This document shows positions 1 through 8,842 of a stretch of 64,000 nucleotides of DNA, piece by piece. The stretch's first letter is position 1; every line of letters starts with the position of its first letter. The DNA is from Myroides guanonis (GTDB lineage Bacteria > Bacteroidota > Bacteroidia > Flavobacteriales > Flavobacteriaceae), in the NCBI RefSeq assembly GCF_900114085.1, contig NZ_FORU01000002.1, positions 1-64,000 of the forward strand, written 5' to 3'. Below the pieces are notes generated by a model. The model searched no databases. It was not told the origin of the DNA and was given only the letters and a program-made list of their open reading frames with translations. The translations under genes and the position numbers were made by a program.

Positions 1-227
1 TTTATTTTTTGTTTCTTTTTTTGTGTTCAGCGTTTTATCAGCGCGTTGTCCGGTTTTTTATGTACAAAGGCACATAGGGCATGGTTTTCCGGTGGTCTTC
101 TTTTTTATGGCTAAGGAAAAAATTGGGTGATTTCGTGTATTAATGAGGTTTTATGTTTGATGAAAAATCATGTTGTAGCTTCAAAAGAACCTTTGAGGTG
201 CTTCTTCGGTAGTAAGTTTAAGAAAAT

Positions 228-325
228 CACTCCCTTATATATAGGTAGAGGTTTTCTGTATGCTTCACAGCTTACGGAAAAACTCTGACTATTAAGCAGA
301 GGGCTAGCTACAAGAGTGTGTTTTT
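228..325 (+). ncRNA. Candidate structured RNA element (unclassified)
   Basis: Several helices can be drawn. An outer CACTC (228-232) pairs with GAGTG (314-318). Inside it, a 13-position stem (248-260 with 273-285) forms 12 pairs around a 12-base loop. An alternative short stem, CTCTG (283-287) with CAGAG (297-301), would compete with that stem. A T-run follows the outer helix (321-325). The mutually exclusive helices before a U-run resemble a switch or a small RNA with a terminator, but I recognise no known riboswitch core and no downstream gene on this strand. It could also be a fortuitous fold in AT-rich DNA. Confidence 0.2.
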
Positions 326-1018
326 GAAGAATTGAAACGTCAGCTTAATAAAACAAGTAATCTCATGATTACAAATTAATAATTTTGAATCTTTCTTTTA
401 ATGCACAGCAACCTGTCTTATCCCCTTTTCATTTTAAACACACTAAACTAAAACTCCAAAATCGACAATACTCCTTCTTTTCGAAGATGGTTTTTATCCA
501 GTTATAACTTTCTAAAGTTTTTGCCTATATACAAAATACTGATTAACAAAAGTCAGTTTCCACATTTATATCACCAACTAATACACTTACATAAACCACA
601 AAATATAGTTTTTCTAGACATTTAAAAGGTTTGAAATTTTTTAATAAACTACTACTACAACATGGAGTAATTTGGATGCAACGTGACTCCTAAAAGAAAT
701 ATAAAATTAGATGTTAAAAAAGCACTATATATACATAACCCAAATAGGAATATCTAGTCCTGCCTTAAAAAAGAATCTTACTTTAGCAATTACATCTCTG
801 CTATCAAAATAAGATTACAACCTCTTTATTAATTCATAAAAATCACTCACTGCTACTATATCACTTTTACATAATACCAAGCTATTTAACACCCCTCCCC
901 TGAAGCACGACCGAATCCACTAAATCAACTCGATAATAATAAAGAGTTTTAAATGTCCAAAATTGCACAGTTAATAATAATGGTGAGTAATTAGGAACAT
1001 AATATCACCAGAACCACC

Positions 1019-1207
1019 TTAAATTGTCGTAGTTACTTGAGCTATTTGCCCTAATAAAATAGTTGTTGCAGAACTTCCTAAATAAACCATATTTTGAAAT
1101 TCAGTCATCAATTTTAAATTCGCTCCTTCTAAACCAAACCTTACCCTAATATTTTCCGCTTCAATAATTCCACGCTTAACTAGTCCGATATAAAAAATGT
1201 CTAAAAT
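1019..1207 (-). pseudogene. Short open remnant, unrecognised
   Basis: An open stretch of about 62 codons bounded by stops reads on the minus strand. Its residue composition is protein-like (for example RGIIEAENIRVRFGLEGAN and later SSATTILLGQIAQ). It lacks an upstream start and promoter; the only internal Met is about halfway along. It looks like the 3' end of a lost gene. I do not recognise the family and assign no function. Confidence 0.2.
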
Positions 1208-1240
1208 CTACTAATTCAATGATTTTACATCCTAATCAAA

Positions 1241-2878
1241 TTATTGCTTAATCAATAAAAGTGTTTCTTCTAAAAGGGTATCTCTTCCTTTAAGGATATC
1301 AGTTTGATTTCTATAAATTTCTATATCAGGTTCCACACCCACTTTTTGAATATTTAATCTATCCGCAGTTGAAACACCTATTCCAGTAAAAAACACTTCA
1401 ACCTTTCCAGGCAACTGTAATTTTGTAATTAATCCAAAAGCTCCTGCTGTGGAGGTTCCTATCAATTTAACCCTGTCGCTACCTTTTAATAATAGCGCCA
1501 AAAACTCACCTTGCCCTCGAGTTTTTTCATTAACTAGAACATAGATATTACCAGTAAAAGAGTTCTTTGCATTCTTATTCTCATGCATCTTCTTTCTTTC
1601 AATAAAACTTCCTACAGCTTTTGAATTAGGCTCTATCATTTGTGCAAAAACCTTATTTTTCAATACTAAATAATCCGCTAAATTATTTCCTGAAGGAACT
1701 TCGTAAGAACGCAAGTCAATTATAAGATTATTTAAATTCTTGAAATCTCTTTGCATAGGTACTTGATCTCTTTTCAAGAAACGTCCAACATCTATATACC
1801 CAACAGAACTATCCAAAATTTTCCAAGGTAAATTCTCATTATAATCACTATCGGGAAAAAACTCAGTAACTAAATATCTAGGTGTCACAAATGATAATGT
1901 ATCAATATTTCTAAGCACTGTTACTTCCATATTACCAGAACTTCCATTTAACAATGTTGTTGCTAAAGAATTGTTTTTAGTTCTTTCATTCGATGATGAA
2001 ATCACCCCTTCTTTATCCTCAACAAGTTCATCTATTTTCTTACCATCAATAGCTAATATTTCATCACCAGATAAAACCCTAGAAACACTAGACAAACTAT
2101 CTATCTCCATTCTATCTACCATCCATTTATCTTCTATTTTAACAATTGAAAAAGAAGGTCTATAATCTCCGATTCTTTTCTTTAGTAGCTCAGAAGCAAC
2201 AAAAGCATTGCTATCTTCTAAAAACCTAGTCATTAAAATAATGGCATATTGATATCCAAAATCTGTTGTAGAAGAAATAAACAAAGGTATCATCTGAGGT
2301 AAAACAACATCCCATTTATCCGTCATCAAACTTTTATAAGGATAAAAATAGTTTATAACGTTCCAAAATCGCGCTAAAGCTAATAATCTTCGCTCTTTAT
2401 TTGGTAATGGATCGAAAGAAACTACACGCTCATTTTTAAATAATGGCAACTGAGTGTCTTTATAAAACTGTACATAGTAATTCTTATCCAAACTTCTATT
2501 GGTTCTAATAAAATCAAGCCTTTTCAAAATTAAAGGACTCAGTTCGGTACCTTTCCATAATTCCTCATAATTAATATTATTAGAGGTTTCTTGCGTTACT
2601 ATAGTTTTACAAGCATCGCACAACTTTACAGTTCCTAAACTATTTAAGAGTTCTAAGTAAGCCTTATTAATTTCTTCTTCTGTTCTTAATCCATCCAGAA
2701 CTTGTAGATGGGAAACAAAAACTCCATCCCAATCTGTTACACCAGCAGCCACACGAGGGTGATTATATTTTAGAAAACCCCATACTTTAACCCATGTCTC
2801 AATCTTCTGTTGTTCAGCAATTTGAGACCATGAAAAATTAGTTATAAATAGAAATATTAATAAAAATTTAGATTTCAT
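1241..2878 (-). CDS. S41-family peptidase homologue, probably inactive
   Basis: This 545-residue exported protein has a signal peptide (residues 1-19, ending SWSQ), a PDZ-like region around 255-325 (GDEILAIDGKKI) and a C-terminal S41/tail-specific-protease fold from about 355. In active S41 enzymes the nucleophile lies three residues before a conserved Glu (for example TQSQSEF or SASASE). Here the segment reads T453-R-G-Q-G-E458, so glycine sits at position 455 where serine is expected. The following TSTAGAFG segment (475-482) is family-like. The fold therefore seems kept but the catalytic serine lost, which suggests a binding or scaffolding role. The gene stands alone on minus, with no partner overlapping it. 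Confidence 0.75.
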   Translation of the reverse strand: MKSKFLLIFLFITNFSWSQIAEQQKIETWVKVWGFLKYNHPRVAAGVTDWDGVFVSHLQVLDGLRTEEEINKAYLELLNSLGTVKLCDACKTIVTQETSNNINYEELWKGTELSPLILKRLDFIRTNRSLDKNYYVQFYKDTQLPLFKNERVVSFDPLPNKERRLLALARFWNVINYFYPYKSLMTDKWDVVLPQMIPLFISSTTDFGYQYAIILMTRFLEDSNAFVASELLKKRIGDYRPSFSIVKIEDKWMVDRMEIDSLSSVSRVLSGDEILAIDGKKIDELVEDKEGVISSSNERTKNNSLATTLLNGSSGNMEVTVLRNIDTLSFVTPRYLVTEFFPDSDYNENLPWKILDSSVGYIDVGRFLKRDQVPMQRDFKNLNNLIIDLRSYEVPSGNNLADYLVLKNKVFAQMIEPNSKAVGSFIERKKMHENKNAKNSFTGNIYVLVNEKTRGQGEFLALLLKGSDRVKLIGTSTAGAFGLITKLQLPGKVEVFFTGIGVSTADRLNIQKVGVEPDIEIYRNQTDILKGRDTLLEETLLLIKQ

Positions 2879-3182
2879 CTGTTTCGATTGTATTTATTAG
2901 AATTTTAGTAAAACTATCTTTAAAAAAAACGACAATTTGAGGAATTTATTTCAATTAGTATTATGATTAATCAATTTTAACCTTAAATCTACTCAAGTAT
3001 CTTGCAGTAGTTTGTTCACTACCGTTATACCTGAATTAAATCATCTTAGCAACCAAACATTAGAAATATTGAATATCAATATTAACGAACATAAAAACAA
3101 ATTCAAGCAAAAAAAGCCTCGGTATATACCGAGGCTTTTATGCATTATAAATCAAACTTGACAATCTCTCTAAAAACTCTAG
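2879..3182. other. Intergenic region between peptidase homologue and HmuY-like operon
   Basis: It holds the upstream region of the S41-like gene (a weak TAGTTTTA, minus strand, just upstream of its ATG) and the terminator of the receptor/lipoprotein operon at 3109-3139. No gene is visible. Confidence 0.5.
3109..3139 (-). terminator. Intrinsic terminator of the HmuY-like operon
   Basis: A perfect 8-bp-plus stem (GCCTCGGTAT/ATACCGAGGC, 3116-3135) is flanked on the minus-strand 3' side by a run of seven Ts. It lies about 45 bases after the lipoprotein stop codon. Confidence 0.85.
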
Positions 3183-4601
3183 CTATTTAATTAATTTATA
3201 TTCGAACTTTGGATATCCACGTTCTCCTTTTTCATTTAAAAATGTCAACATACGCATCTTATAGTAATTCCCTTTAGCGTCTTTAATAACGTAATAAACA
3301 TTATTAAATAATTTTTTACCATCAGCGACCTCTCTCCACGAACTACCAATCGTTCTCAAATCAAATTCAAATAAAGATTCATTTATGTCTTTAATACCAA
3401 ATTGATCATACGACTTATTCTTATTTTGATTACTATCTATCAAATAAGCCTTTACGCCACCATATCTATTATTGCTTATAAAATCAGAATAACCATATGA
3501 TCCTGCATCATTTATATTCGTAAATACCGTAAAATTCAAATCCCATTTACTTTTCGCAGGTTCTATTTTCAATACCTCTTCCGTATTAAAACTGAAAAAC
3601 TGAAAGTTATATGCATTATTCTTAGTAATTAAAACCTCTTTATGAGTACTAGCATTCACATCTGCATATTGAAGTAAATAATCATTATCTCTCTTAAGTA
3701 CTCTGATTTTCTTCCATCCTCTAGATTTCCCAGAAACATTTACACTCCCAACAAACGGTTCTTCCACTGGAATATCAAAACCAAGATTTACTAAATACAC
3801 TTTATTTTCCACATCATTTTCACTAACTTCTGCAATTGCAGTTTGAGCTAATTCTCCAGATGGATGGTCAATATATTTTACATTTATTGGATCAAAGGTT
3901 CCTATTGCAACATCCTTTTCTAAATTCGAAACGTCTGATTTTTCAACCAAATCAATATTCGTAAAATTCAACTCAGCTACCGCCATATATATAGAACCAT
4001 TTAACTTCACTCTATTATCATCTCCAGAATAAAATGCTAAATCCCAATCATCTCTTTGAATTTCAGTAGTGTTTTTTGAACTTAGTTCAACATAAACTTG
4101 ATTTTGTTCTCTTGCTCCACCAATATTAGGAGCTATTACTCCACCTAACGAAGCATCAAAACTAACCATCATGACACTGTATCCTTGTATCGAACTGAAG
4201 TCAAGATAATCAATAGATGTGATTTCAAACTGAACTGTTTTATCGTCTCGGTCAAAAGGGTATATTAAATTTTTAAATAAAATTTCAGTTCCTTTACTAC
4301 CCTTTATAATTGGAAGTTTAATTTCTTGATTAACTATCTCAGGAATAGTTGTATAATCTATACCTTCTTTAGCATTTCTTTCATTAATCTTTACAGTTAG
4401 CGTTCCATCAGCCAAAGCAATTTCAGAATATAATATTTCGATTTTATAATCATCTGATATCTGAGAATAACTAGCTGATTCTTCAGCAAAAGCAGCAACG
4501 AAATATTTTTGATACTCGTTCCCTGACTTTGAATCTTTCTCACAACTTATCCAAAGTATAGACATCAAAATAACAAAACCTATATAATGTACCTTTTTCA
4601 T
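3183..4601 (-). CDS. HmuY-family outer-membrane lipoprotein
   Basis: The 472-residue product starts with a lipoprotein signal ending LWISC, so Cys20 would be the lipidated residue. The middle contains a typical HmuY-type segment (RDDWDLAFYSGDDNRVKLNG), with further repeats of the "WDLNFTVFTNIND" type later. HmuY proteins capture haem or related ligands at the cell surface and hand them to a TonB-dependent receptor. The gene begins four bases after the stop of such a receptor, so the pair is one operon. It is longer than the classical Porphyromonas HmuY (about 216 residues) and carries an extra N-terminal domain of about 140 residues. The ligand cannot be read from the sequence; haem is an inference from the family. 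Confidence 0.8.
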   Translation of the reverse strand: MKKVHYIGFVILMSILWISCEKDSKSGNEYQKYFVAAFAEESASYSQISDDYKIEILYSEIALADGTLTVKINERNAKEGIDYTTIPEIVNQEIKLPIIKGSKGTEILFKNLIYPFDRDDKTVQFEITSIDYLDFSSIQGYSVMMVSFDASLGGVIAPNIGGAREQNQVYVELSSKNTTEIQRDDWDLAFYSGDDNRVKLNGSIYMAVAELNFTNIDLVEKSDVSNLEKDVAIGTFDPINVKYIDHPSGELAQTAIAEVSENDVENKVYLVNLGFDIPVEEPFVGSVNVSGKSRGWKKIRVLKRDNDYLLQYADVNASTHKEVLITKNNAYNFQFFSFNTEEVLKIEPAKSKWDLNFTVFTNINDAGSYGYSDFISNNRYGGVKAYLIDSNQNKNKSYDQFGIKDINESLFEFDLRTIGSSWREVADGKKLFNNVYYVIKDAKGNYYKMRMLTFLNEKGERGYPKFEYKLIK

Positions 4602-4605
4602 CTAA

Positions 4606-6732
4606 CTAAAAATTAAAATTGTATTGTACTTTAAAAAAAGCACTTGTTCCATAGGACAATAGCATTCCACTTGCCCCTCCTGTATCATGAACACCAGGCT
4701 GATCTACTGAAGATTCCAATTCTTTAATATTAAACAAGTTTCTTACCCCAAGTGTTAAGTTAAGCTTATTATCCATAAATGGTTGACGAATTGTAAAATC
4801 AAGCCATGAATAAGCTTCAGATTTTCCTTTTATATAATACTGCCCTTTAATATCATCAATTAATAAATACCTATATTCAGCACCTGTATATTTATAGAAC
4901 AAAGAAAAATTTGTTTTCGCTTTTTTCAATTTATAACTAACACTTGCATTAAATTGAGGAGTAAAGAAAAAAGCATCTGTTTCTTTAGGCGCTTTAAACA
5001 TCTCTGTAGAATAAGCAGCATAAGTAAACCCCAATCCAACATTCAGATTATCCCAAGTTATCTGACTCAAATATGTAAGTCCTAAATTTCTATATCTATC
5101 GACATTCTCATATCCGAATCTCTTTGGAGAACGACTAATCTCTATCAATTCTATTTTATTTGAAACATCCATCCATCTTGCAGTAAAATTATTTTCAATC
5201 TCAAAATCTTCATCAATAGTAAAAATCTTTTTTAAATTGACAAATACTGTTTTCCCTTTCTCAGGTTTTAAATTCGGATTACCTTGTAGGTCATGATTGA
5301 CATCAACAAAATAAGTGTAAAGTTCCTCGTAATTTGGTAGTCGAGGAGCCATACCAAAGGTAGCACGTAATTCATATCCTTTTGGAAATACATACTTCGC
5401 CATAAACGTATAAGCATGATGAGCATTGACAACATTGGATGTCATTATTCTATAACCTGGTCTCAACATTAATCGAGGAGTTAATTTAATTTCTGACGAG
5501 ATATAAGCATCATAACTCCCTAACCTTCTAGAAATAGGTTCACTAGTAACTAAATTTCCCTCCATTGAAGAAAAACCGTTTATATCACTTATTTGATACC
5601 CAACCTGAAAATCAAAAACATCGTTGTTGATAAAATTACTAAAAGTTCCTCGAGAATAAAATCCGTCTTGACTTAGAGTCGTATAATGCTTCTGATTTGT
5701 CTTCTCATCATATTTAATATAATAATTATAGGAATTCACATCACGATCCTGCTTTTGATATGAAAATGTAACATCAAAATCTAATAGCTCCTTTAATCTA
5801 CCAGAAGCGTTTAACATGTGGAAATAACGATTACTCGTAACTATTTTATCATTTGCATATGGGTTACTATCACCGAAAATTGGATTAGAGTTCCTTTCAA
5901 CATCTTTATTATAATCTTTAATACGTTCATTAAAATGCTCGAACTTATAATAAACTCTATAATGATAATTATAATAATTCAATAAGCCTTTAAGACTATT
6001 TTGGTTCTTAGGCAACCAACTATGACCTCTTAAATCTTCTTCACCAAAATAATCTTTCCCTTTTCTGTCATCCCAAAAACCTTTAAAGTCATTGTGCATA
6101 AAGCTTACGCTCGCATAAATATTGTCGTTGAACTTATGACCAACCTTCAACGACTGTATGTGCTTTCCTTTATTACTAAAGTCATACTCACTCCCAACAG
6201 TCTCTTCTTGAATATATGGAGATATCTCCCATTTATAATCACTACTCTTCTTAGTAATTATATTGATAATCCCAGAAACTGCATTAGCACCATAATCAAC
6301 CCCCATGGCTCCTTCAACAATTTCAATTCTAGAAATGTCTTCTAAATTTATTTGAGTTAAATCCGTATTGTTCCCAAACCCTTCATCATTAATTATAGGG
6401 ACATTATCAACTAATACAGTAAAGTATTGAGCATCTAATCCGAATATTTTTGCCCCAGATTTACCTGTTGAGGCATTTGGAGTAATATTGATATTTAAAA
6501 CCTGATTTAAAACATCGGCTAAATTACTACCTCCTTGGCTTTCAATTTGATCCCTATTAATAACTCTAACATTATGGATAGATTTATCGATAGACTGTGG
6601 ATTAAATTGTCCAGAAATTACTATTTCCTCTAACTTATCTGGTGAAGACGCAATTGAATCTTGAACCTGAGCCCGTAATAGACCCGTTATTAAAGTACAA
6701 AAACCAAGAGCAATTGTTGTCTTTCTTCTCAT
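4606..6732 (-). CDS. TonB-dependent outer-membrane receptor (HmuR-like)
   Basis: This 708-residue protein has a signal peptide ending about residue 21 (LLRAQ). A TonB-box-like EEIVISG follows near 35-41, then a plug domain (about 45-165, with VLVDNVPI and IEIVEGAMGVDYGANAVSGIINIIT). A 22-strand beta-barrel follows and closes with an aromatic C-terminus (VQYNFNF). It would import a bulky ligand across the outer membrane using TonB energy. There is no carboxypeptidase-like N-terminal domain and no SusD partner, so it is not a polysaccharide-utilisation SusC. The downstream HmuY-like lipoprotein points to haem or iron-complex uptake. Start choice is supported by a -7 box 39-46 bases upstream. 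The nearby palindrome suggests it is repressed by a dimeric regulator. Confidence 0.88.
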   Translation of the reverse strand: MRRKTTIALGFCTLITGLLRAQVQDSIASSPDKLEEIVISGQFNPQSIDKSIHNVRVINRDQIESQGGSNLADVLNQVLNINITPNASTGKSGAKIFGLDAQYFTVLVDNVPIINDEGFGNNTDLTQINLEDISRIEIVEGAMGVDYGANAVSGIINIITKKSSDYKWEISPYIQEETVGSEYDFSNKGKHIQSLKVGHKFNDNIYASVSFMHNDFKGFWDDRKGKDYFGEEDLRGHSWLPKNQNSLKGLLNYYNYHYRVYYKFEHFNERIKDYNKDVERNSNPIFGDSNPYANDKIVTSNRYFHMLNASGRLKELLDFDVTFSYQKQDRDVNSYNYYIKYDEKTNQKHYTTLSQDGFYSRGTFSNFINNDVFDFQVGYQISDINGFSSMEGNLVTSEPISRRLGSYDAYISSEIKLTPRLMLRPGYRIMTSNVVNAHHAYTFMAKYVFPKGYELRATFGMAPRLPNYEELYTYFVDVNHDLQGNPNLKPEKGKTVFVNLKKIFTIDEDFEIENNFTARWMDVSNKIELIEISRSPKRFGYENVDRYRNLGLTYLSQITWDNLNVGLGFTYAAYSTEMFKAPKETDAFFFTPQFNASVSYKLKKAKTNFSLFYKYTGAEYRYLLIDDIKGQYYIKGKSEAYSWLDFTIRQPFMDNKLNLTLGVRNLFNIKELESSVDQPGVHDTGGASGMLLSYGTSAFFKVQYNFNF

Positions 6733-6770
6733 TATTCGCTTACTAATTTATTTAGACTCATTCTCGATTG

Positions 6771-6778
6771 CAAATATA
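6771..6778 (-). promoter_or_regulatory. -7 box (TATATTTG) of the receptor operon
   Basis: The minus strand reads TATATTTG, an exact match to the Bacteroidota TAnnTTTG element, 39-46 bases upstream of the receptor start codon. No clean TTG is seen at -33; that space is filled by the palindrome at 6781-6819. Confidence 0.65.
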
Positions 6779-6780
6779 TA

Positions 6781-6819
6781 AATTATTGTTATTTAAAATT
6801 GTTTTAAATAACAATAATT
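6781..6819. promoter_or_regulatory. Perfect 39-bp palindrome, candidate operator
   Basis: An 18-base arm (6781-6798) is exactly complementary to a second arm (6802-6819) around a 3-base spacer. The palindrome begins two bases upstream of the -7 box of the receptor operon, so it covers the -33 region and would not be transcribed from that promoter. This favours a DNA operator over an RNA hairpin. A Fur-type or other dimeric metal or haem regulator is plausible given the operon, but the regulator cannot be named from sequence alone. Confidence 0.6.
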
Positions 6820-6827
6820 TTAAATAA

Positions 6828-6858
6828 AAAAGCGAAGTCGGGTTTTAACTTCGCTTTT
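6828..6858 (-). terminator. Intrinsic terminator after ctlX
   Basis: Stem AGCGAAGT/ACTTCGCT (6831-6838 with 6848-6855) has A/T runs on both sides, giving a T-run on the minus strand. It lies 14 bases beyond the ctlX stop. Confidence 0.8.
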
Positions 6859-6868
6859 ATCTTTTTCT

Positions 6869-7813
6869 TTATATTTCTCTTGGTAAAAATACTTCAGCCA
6901 TCATACACCTAGCGCTCCCTCCTCCACATGCTTCTATCGTATCCAAACTACTAAAAAGAATTTTTGAGTGTTTTTCTAATGTGTTTATCTGATCAGCAGT
7001 AAGAGATTTATAGGCTGCAGTACTCATTACTAAATATTTTTCATTGTCTTCACCACGAACTTGAAGCATATTACCAGCAAAATTATTCACTTGTTCTTCA
7101 GTAATTAATACAATCTCTTTACCAGACTCTTTAAGATGTTTCAGTACCAATTTAGCCTCTTGCTTATCATCTATAGAATCAATACAAATAACGGCAAATG
7201 TTTCTCCCAAACACATCATAACATTAGTATGATAGATATGTTTTCTCTCCCCATTAACAGTGTGAAATGCCTCAAATATTATCGGATCCATTTCAAAATC
7301 TTCACAAAACTCAATAACCAACTCCTCTTCAGCCCTTGGAGAAAGAGCGCAATAAGCTTTGCCATTTGCTCTATCTAAAAGCAAATTCCCAGTTCCTTCC
7401 AAAAATATATCATCCTCTTCAGCAGAAGTATAGTCCATTATATCATTAACTACAAACCCTTCATCTTCCAAAATATCTAAAATATCCTCTCTTCGTTCCA
7501 ATCTTCTGTTTTCAGCAAACATCGGATACAAAACTACATCTCCAGATTCATGAAATGAAATCCAATTATTCGGAAAAATACTATCGGGAGTATCTGGTTC
7601 AAGTGTATCTTCTACAACTATAACGTTTACTCCAACACCTCGCAATTTTTCAACGAAAACATCGAACTCGGTTTGCGCTTTCTCATTCACTGTTTCAGGA
7701 GTCGTATTCTCTAAAATCTTCTGGTAATAATTATTCACTGCCGTTTGCTCATTCATTCTAAAAGCTACTGGACGTATCATCAAAATTGTATTCGTAGTCT
7801 GATTCATTTTCAT
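6869..7813 (-). CDS. ctlX: Citrulline hydrolase CtlX-like (amidinotransferase fold)
   Basis: The 314-residue product has the pentein (guanidino-group modifying) fold of the CtlX family. Near the start it shows IRPVAFRMNEQTAVNNYYQ, then the acidic motif SIFPNNWISFHESG. A histidine lies in YHTNVMM, and the catalytic cysteine is probably Cys303 in GGGSARCMMAEV. CtlX enzymes hydrolyse citrulline (to ornithine, CO2 and ammonia) in bacteria such as Francisella. Here the family assignment rests on overall motifs, so substrate preference is less certain than the hydrolase class. The gene starts seven bases after a second pentein enzyme and is closed by a terminator, so the two are cotranscribed. Confidence 0.82.
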   Translation of the reverse strand: MKMNQTTNTILMIRPVAFRMNEQTAVNNYYQKILENTTPETVNEKAQTEFDVFVEKLRGVGVNVIVVEDTLEPDTPDSIFPNNWISFHESGDVVLYPMFAENRRLERREDILDILEDEGFVVNDIMDYTSAEEDDIFLEGTGNLLLDRANGKAYCALSPRAEEELVIEFCEDFEMDPIIFEAFHTVNGERKHIYHTNVMMCLGETFAVICIDSIDDKQEAKLVLKHLKESGKEIVLITEEQVNNFAGNMLQVRGEDNEKYLVMSTAAYKSLTADQINTLEKHSKILFSSLDTIEACGGGSARCMMAEVFLPREI

Positions 7814-7820
7814 CTTTTAT

Positions 7821-8738
7821 TTAATCGCGTATTAATGGTAATGTTGAACAACGTAATAATCCTTCCTGTTTAGCAATTTCTTTATAAGAAATTTCTTCAA
7901 CAACAAAATCATTACTCCTAAGCCAGTTATTAAGTCTCTTGAAACTTCTTTCAGAAACAACTACATTAGTATCTATTGAAAAGATGTTAGAATTCATATT
8001 ATACATCTCCTCACGTTCTATATGAAATAAATTTTCCTTACCAAATAGCTTTACCAAGTACATATAATCTGATTCCTCTCTAAAACCACTTTTATAAATA
8101 ATCCCCTTACTAGATCCTACAGGTTGAAAACAACAATCTAAATGCAAGGCATTATCCCTAGGCTCAATTTTAGATTTAACCAAATCAAATTCTTTTACTA
8201 TTTTATTAGGAAACATTTCTTTAATAAACTCAACCCCCTCCATATTTGTTCTCGCAGTTATATAATCCTTATAATCGCTTCCTTTATATGTTCCTATAAA
8301 AACATGATCATTCCACAACATCACATCACCTCCTTCAATATGAACATTTACAGGAGCTGAAATAATATTGTGAGGATTAATTTGCTGTAAGACATAATCT
8401 ATAGCAGGTAACTCACGATCGCGATCTGGCAGAATATTTGCTTTAACAAATTTGTCATCAATTACAAATCCAATATCTCTCGTGAAAATCTGATTATAAT
8501 CTTTAATTACTTCTGGCCTAAAGACTTCAACATTATATTTCTTAAAAACATTATGAAATCCCTCCATTTCAGCGACCATATCAATTTCTAACGGATAAGT
8601 TCCCGCAATTATATGCTCCAATGATTTAGGATCATAGGCTTCTTCAATTGTAGGTGTCGGTCCGTTACTTTGGGCAGTTCCTAAGACCACAGCCCGCAAC
8701 CGTGAAGTCTCATCGTTTACGTTTAGTTTTAACATCAT
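7821..8738 (-). CDS. Arginine deiminase/DDAH-like guanidino hydrolase
   Basis: A pentein-fold enzyme of about 305 residues. The acidic substrate motif EVFRPEV is near the N-terminus, followed by FTRDIGFVID and the GGDVMLWNDHVFIGT strand. A histidine lies in HLDCCFQPVG, and the terminal catalytic cysteine is in LLRCSTLPLIRD, nine residues from the end. Family members deiminate or hydrolyse arginine, methylated arginines or related guanidines; the exact substrate is not readable. The start is set at the ATG at 8738 (a second ATG follows directly). A longer TTG-started version would begin at 8762, upstream of the transcription start implied by the TATATTTG box at 8751-8758. It pairs with ctlX, so its citrulline product could feed CtlX. 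Confidence 0.8.
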   Translation of the reverse strand: MMLKLNVNDETSRLRAVVLGTAQSNGPTPTIEEAYDPKSLEHIIAGTYPLEIDMVAEMEGFHNVFKKYNVEVFRPEVIKDYNQIFTRDIGFVIDDKFVKANILPDRDRELPAIDYVLQQINPHNIISAPVNVHIEGGDVMLWNDHVFIGTYKGSDYKDYITARTNMEGVEFIKEMFPNKIVKEFDLVKSKIEPRDNALHLDCCFQPVGSSKGIIYKSGFREESDYMYLVKLFGKENLFHIEREEMYNMNSNIFSIDTNVVVSERSFKRLNNWLRSNDFVVEEISYKEIAKQEGLLRCSTLPLIRD

Positions 8739-8750
8739 CTTGAATTTCCA

Positions 8751-8758
8751 CAAATATA
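8751..8758 (-). promoter_or_regulatory. -7 box of the guanidino hydrolase-ctlX operon
   Basis: TATATTTG on the minus strand lies 13-20 bases upstream of the preferred ATG, implying a leader of under ten bases. Confidence 0.6.
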
Positions 8759-8802
8759 GCAAAAACCCTTATTATAACCCAGATACGTAACAGATAAGCA
8801 TA

Positions 8803-8835
8803 AAAAAAGGTCGCTTTACAAGCGACCTTTTTTTA
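8803..8835 (-). terminator. Intrinsic terminator after gltA
   Basis: Stem AGGTCGCTT/AAGCGACCT around a short loop is flanked by an A-run and a T-run, so it could act in both directions. It lies just beyond the gltA stop on minus. Confidence 0.85.
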
Positions 8836-8842
8836 TATTCTA

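Larger units (their letters stand above)
1..1240. other. Gene-poor region with possible gene remnants
   Basis: No convincing intact gene is visible here. The stretch is AT-rich, and both strands are broken by stops into short pieces. Two pieces on the minus strand read like decayed coding sequence (about 429-524 and 1019-1207). A candidate structured RNA lies at 228-325. The composition resembles a degraded accessory region beside the first real gene. I cannot say what the ancestral genes were. Confidence 0.5.

Noticed and set aside
4606-6732. SusC-like glycan receptor
   Set aside because: There is no SusD partner and no carboxypeptidase-like N-terminal domain. The partner lipoprotein has HmuY-type motifs.
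6781-6819. Palindrome as a transcription terminator
   Set aside because: It lacks a GC-rich stem and a T-run, and a better terminator for ctlX is at 6828-6858.
6869-8738. Classical arginine deiminase (arcABC) operon
   Set aside because: No ornithine carbamoyltransferase, carbamate kinase or arginine/ornithine exchanger is present.
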